NCBI GenBank assembly: GCA_031430435.1
Contig: JANPBM010000037.1
Location: 1-64,000, forward strand
DNA length: 64,000 nucleotides
Direction: 5' to 3'
Origin: JANNVK01 sp031430435
GTDB taxonomy: Bacteria > Acidobacteriota > Blastocatellia > Pyrinomonadales > Pyrinomonadaceae
Shown here: piece after piece, positions 61,206 through 64,000 of the stretch
How the letters are laid out: each line of letters starts with the position of its first letter
Position numbering within the stretch: position 1 is the first letter of the stretch
Program-made: the position numbers and the translations under genes
Notes under the pieces: model-generated
What the model was told of the DNA's origin: nothing
The model's input: only the letters and a program-made list of their open reading frames with translations
Database searches by the model: none

Positions 61206-61608
61206 CGATGATGCCGACGACCGTTTGATGGCAAAAGAAGCATTGGAAGAAAGCCGTTTGAACAATCCGCTGGATATGGTTGAGGACGGCGAGCAACTGC
61301 TCGATTACCTCAGACGAGTCGGCAATTTTACGCATTTAACCGATAAGCCTTTGCCGGGCTTGATTTTGCTTGATTTAAATATGCCGCGAATGGACGGACG
61401 CGAAGCCTTGAAGGAAATAAAGTCCGATTCGGAGTTATGTCGCATTCCGATTATTATTTTAACGACCTCAAAAGCCGAAGAAGATGTTTTCCGCACCTAT
61501 AATCTCGGCGTAAATTCGTTTATTACCAAACCCGTCAGTTTTAATTCTTTGGTCGATTTGATGAAAACCATCGGTAAATACTGGTTTGAAATTGTTACGT
61601 TGCCGTAA
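61171..61608 (+). CDS. Rcp1-type single-domain response regulator
   Basis: A 145-residue receiver domain without output. Acidic pocket LLADDDADDR, phospho-acceptor Asp68 in ILLDLNMPRMDG, conserved Thr in ILTTSKAEED, and Lys in FITKPVSF. The longer alpha4-type loop (YLRRVGNFTHLTDKPLPG) is typical of Rcp1 partners of phytochrome-like kinases. AAGGAG precedes the start. It is the likely direct target of the upstream kinase. Confidence 0.92.
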   Translation: MNPRLITILLADDDADDRLMAKEALEESRLNNPLDMVEDGEQLLDYLRRVGNFTHLTDKPLPGLILLDLNMPRMDGREALKEIKSDSELCRIPIIILTTSKAEEDVFRTYNLGVNSFITKPVSFNSLVDLMKTIGKYWFEIVTLP

Positions 61609-61621
61609 AACAAGGGGAAAT

Positions 61622-63769
61622 ATGATTGATACCGGAGTTCGCGTCTTGTTGGTCGATGACGACGAGGACGATTACATACTGACAAAAGATTATTTTCGTG
61701 AAATCACGGGCGGGCTGTACCGTTTGGATTGGGTTTCCGATTATTCAACCGCGTTGGAAACTGCCAAAAGCGGAAATTACGACCTTCATTTAGTTGATTA
61801 TCAACTTGGCGGCGGCGGAAAAACCGGTTTGGATTTGATTCGTGAATTGAACGCCGAAAATGTGCTTACGCCGTCGATTATTTTGACCGGACAAAATACC
61901 AAAGAACGCGATTATGAAGCGATGATGGTCGGTGTTTACGATTATTTGCTCAAATCGGAAGTCGATGCCGCCACGCTTGAGCGAGCAATGCGTTACGCCC
62001 TTAAGCGAAGTTCGACCGAAAAAGCCTTGCGTGAATCGGAATCGAGATTTCGTTCGGTGGTGCAAAACTTGTCCGACGTGATTACGATTTTAGATGCCGA
62101 TTACAGAATAACTTATACCAGTCCGTCGGCAAAATGTTTGTTTGAATATGATAAAGAAAAAGTGTTCGGCAATCAATTAACCGATTTTTGTCATCCCGAA
62201 GACCAATCGAACCTTTTGCAGTTTTTACTTGAAATTGACGAAAAACACGAGCTTTCATCGGTCGAATGGCGAGTTAAACAGACCGAAAATGATTGGCATT
62301 ACGTTGAAAGCGTCGGAATAAATTTGCTTGCCGATGCAAATGTCGGCGGAATTGTCATCACCACGCGTAACATTAACGAACGCAAAATTTTGGAATCCAA
62401 ATTGACGCACCAAGCCTTTCACGATTCGCTGACAGGTTTGGCGAATCGCGTTTTATTTCGCGACCGCGTCGAACACGCTTTGTTGCGCGCCAAACGACAA
62501 AAACTTTCGATTGCCGTGCTGTTTTTGGATTTAGATAATTTCAAAAACATCAACGACACTCTCGGACACGCGGTCGGCGACGAATTATTGACGGTCATTG
62601 CCGAAAGTTTGGAAAACAGTGTGCGTGAAATCGATACGGTTGCCCGACTCGGCGGCGATGAATTTGCGATTTTGTTGGAAGAATCTGTCCAACCTTTGGA
62701 TTCGGTTACGGTTGCCAAACGTATTTTAGAAAAAGTACAACGTGTTTTTACGCTCCAAGATAAAGATGTGCCGGTTGGTTTAAGCATCGGAATTGCGGTC
62801 AGCGATCAGAGTTTGGAAAGCGCCGATGACCTTTTACGCAATGCCGATGTGGCGATGTATATTGCCAAAGAACGCGGAAAAGGTCAGTACGCGATGTTTG
62901 AAACCGAACTGCACAATATATTTTTATCGCAGATAGAACTTGAAGCAGATTTGCGGAAAGCGATTGATAACCAAGAATTCAGGTTGCTTTTTCAACCGTT
63001 GGTCAACCTTGAAACTTCACAAATTCTCGGAGTCGAAGCTCTCATCAGATGGCATCATCCGACTCGCGGAGTAATTGCTCCGCCGGCATTTATTCCGCTT
63101 TCCGAATCAACCGGTTTGATTATTCCGATCGGGCGGTGGGTATTGGAACAAGCCTGTCGGCAACTGGCTAAAATATCGGCGCGAGACAAAGAATTGAGTG
63201 TTACGGTCAACATTTCGGGTAAACAACTGCAATATGCCGGTTTTGTCGATGAAACAATCGAGATTATCAAAAATTCGGGAGTAAATCCGTATCACATTAT
63301 TTTGGAGATAACCGAAAGCCAGATGATTCAAAATATGCAAACGACCCACAAACGATTGTGCCAACTGAAAGCATTCGGAGTTCGGCTTGCTCTGGACGAT
63401 TTCGGAACGGGTTATTCATCGCTGAATTGTTTGCATCAATTTCCGATCGACATTTTGAAAATAGATAAATCTTTTGTTGACGGAATCAGCGACGGAACCG
63501 AAACAGCGGCAGTTGCCAAAACAATTATTGCCCTGAGCGATGCCTTGAAATTGAAAACAATCGCCGAAGGAATCGAAAAACCCGAACAAGTTCAAACGTT
63601 ACTCGATTTCGGCTGTAAATTCGGGCAGGGTTTTTATTTTGCCAAACCGATCGACGAATTTCGGTTAGAAGAAATGTTGCAACGAAATCACGCCAAATTT
63701 GCCGACCACACACAAAACCCGACAATGTTTATCCAACCGCACATTGAAACCGATTCATATTCAAATTAA
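61622..63769 (+). CDS. REC-PAS-GGDEF-EAL cyclic-di-GMP enzyme
   Basis: A 715-residue protein: receiver (RVLLVDDDEDDYILTKDYF, Asp59 in HLVDYQLGG), PAS at about 150-265 (SDVITILDADYRITYTSPSA), GGDEF with intact ARLGGDEFAI (344-348), and EAL with ILGVEALIRWHHPTRG (472-474), ITESQMIQN, LALDDFGTGYSSLN and KIDKSFVDGI. Both cyclase and phosphodiesterase motifs are complete, so either activity is possible. AAGGGGAAA is placed before ATG 61622; a reading from 61586 overlaps the previous gene. It would be the output of the three-gene operon. Confidence 0.92.
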   Translation: MIDTGVRVLLVDDDEDDYILTKDYFREITGGLYRLDWVSDYSTALETAKSGNYDLHLVDYQLGGGGKTGLDLIRELNAENVLTPSIILTGQNTKERDYEAMMVGVYDYLLKSEVDAATLERAMRYALKRSSTEKALRESESRFRSVVQNLSDVITILDADYRITYTSPSAKCLFEYDKEKVFGNQLTDFCHPEDQSNLLQFLLEIDEKHELSSVEWRVKQTENDWHYVESVGINLLADANVGGIVITTRNINERKILESKLTHQAFHDSLTGLANRVLFRDRVEHALLRAKRQKLSIAVLFLDLDNFKNINDTLGHAVGDELLTVIAESLENSVREIDTVARLGGDEFAILLEESVQPLDSVTVAKRILEKVQRVFTLQDKDVPVGLSIGIAVSDQSLESADDLLRNADVAMYIAKERGKGQYAMFETELHNIFLSQIELEADLRKAIDNQEFRLLFQPLVNLETSQILGVEALIRWHHPTRGVIAPPAFIPLSESTGLIIPIGRWVLEQACRQLAKISARDKELSVTVNISGKQLQYAGFVDETIEIIKNSGVNPYHIILEITESQMIQNMQTTHKRLCQLKAFGVRLALDDFGTGYSSLNCLHQFPIDILKIDKSFVDGISDGTETAAVAKTIIALSDALKLKTIAEGIEKPEQVQTLLDFGCKFGQGFYFAKPIDEFRLEEMLQRNHAKFADHTQNPTMFIQPHIETDSYSN

Positions 63770-64000
63770 CAGTTTTATCTTTTTCGGCGGAACAGTTACA
63801 GCAATCTTTCGGCGGTTTATTGACATAATTCTGCTGACTGCGGCAACAGTTCGACGGTTTGCTTAATTGTTTATCGATTTCGTCCGAAAAGTTTTATGCG
63901 GCTGATATTTTTGTCGGAGATTTGAGATTCTTCGACCGTGTCCGCCGTTTCGTTAAACTTTGGCAAAGGTTAAACCGCTTTGTCCTTGATATTTACCGCC
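63770..64000. other. Window end without recognisable gene
   Basis: The last 231 bases show stops in all frames of both strands within short distance, and I see no RNA gene. It is probably an intergenic region or the start of one. Confidence 0.4.

Overview
The window is a moderately AT-rich bacterial chromosome segment that looks like Acidobacteriota, class Blastocatellia (Pyrinomonadaceae-like). This is an inference from protein style: Asn/Thr/Ala-rich 'NTNTN/NVNAN' linkers on SecG and the kinases, the CPKCxxxY...FCLEDG zinc-ribbon opener, Hanks kinases with membrane anchors, a fused LptF-LptG permease, and a DUF6677 protein. The start codons and Shine-Dalgarno sites are standard, and both strands are densely coded.

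Layout. 1-2.8 kb: the tail of an ISAs1-type transposase, then metK and ahcY (the SAM cycle). 2.8-8.7 kb (minus): Doc/AbrB-like toxin-antitoxin pair, rimI, fused lptF-lptG, recO, a small membrane protein, DUF6677, DUF1343/NamZ-like. 9.2-17.2 kb (plus): accessory island with two transmembrane Ser/Thr kinases, an FHA protein, BrnT/BrnA, a formylglycine-enzyme-like protein, and an HNH cassette. 17.3-27.7 kb: an orphan protein, hslV-hslU, FN3 lipoprotein, a broken nucleotidyltransferase, FAH hydrolase, transaldolase, a MarR locus with a four-site operator array, DUF402, and a carboxyltransferase (pccB-like). 27.7-29.5 kb is almost gene-free and holds a decayed sigma-54 regulator. 29.5-36.7 kb is housekeeping: tRNA-Leu, secG, tpiA, ruvX, an S41 protein without its catalytic residues, rho, engB, hemD. 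36.8-44.7 kb: sugar nucleotidyltransferase and sugar kinase (MurU/AmgK-like) split by an Rpn nuclease, asnS, and two adjacent nuclease genes each broken by one lesion.

44.8-53.9 kb is the most interesting part. A minus-strand operon encodes SctT, SctS, SctR, a FliO-like protein, a double-SpoA SctQ, a FliK/SctP-like protein, a TPR protein and a membrane FGE-like protein. Divergent from it are a DUF1521 protein with an intact GDPH motif (the self-cleaving domain of rhizobial type III effectors NopE1/NopE2) and a SycD/LcrH-like TPR chaperone. Together they look like the core of a non-flagellar type III secretion system that still keeps FliO, with a candidate substrate/chaperone pair.

54-64 kb: a 1250-residue exported HEAT-repeat protein, a small beta-barrel, and a three-gene signalling operon (membrane histidine kinase, Rcp1-type receiver, REC-PAS-GGDEF-EAL).

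A family of structured, transposase-less elements (260 bp, terminal repeats GTAATGCCTCAATAAAAAGT, 8-9 bp target duplications) occurs at 8.8 kb, 25.7 kb and, in degenerate form, 30.9 kb.
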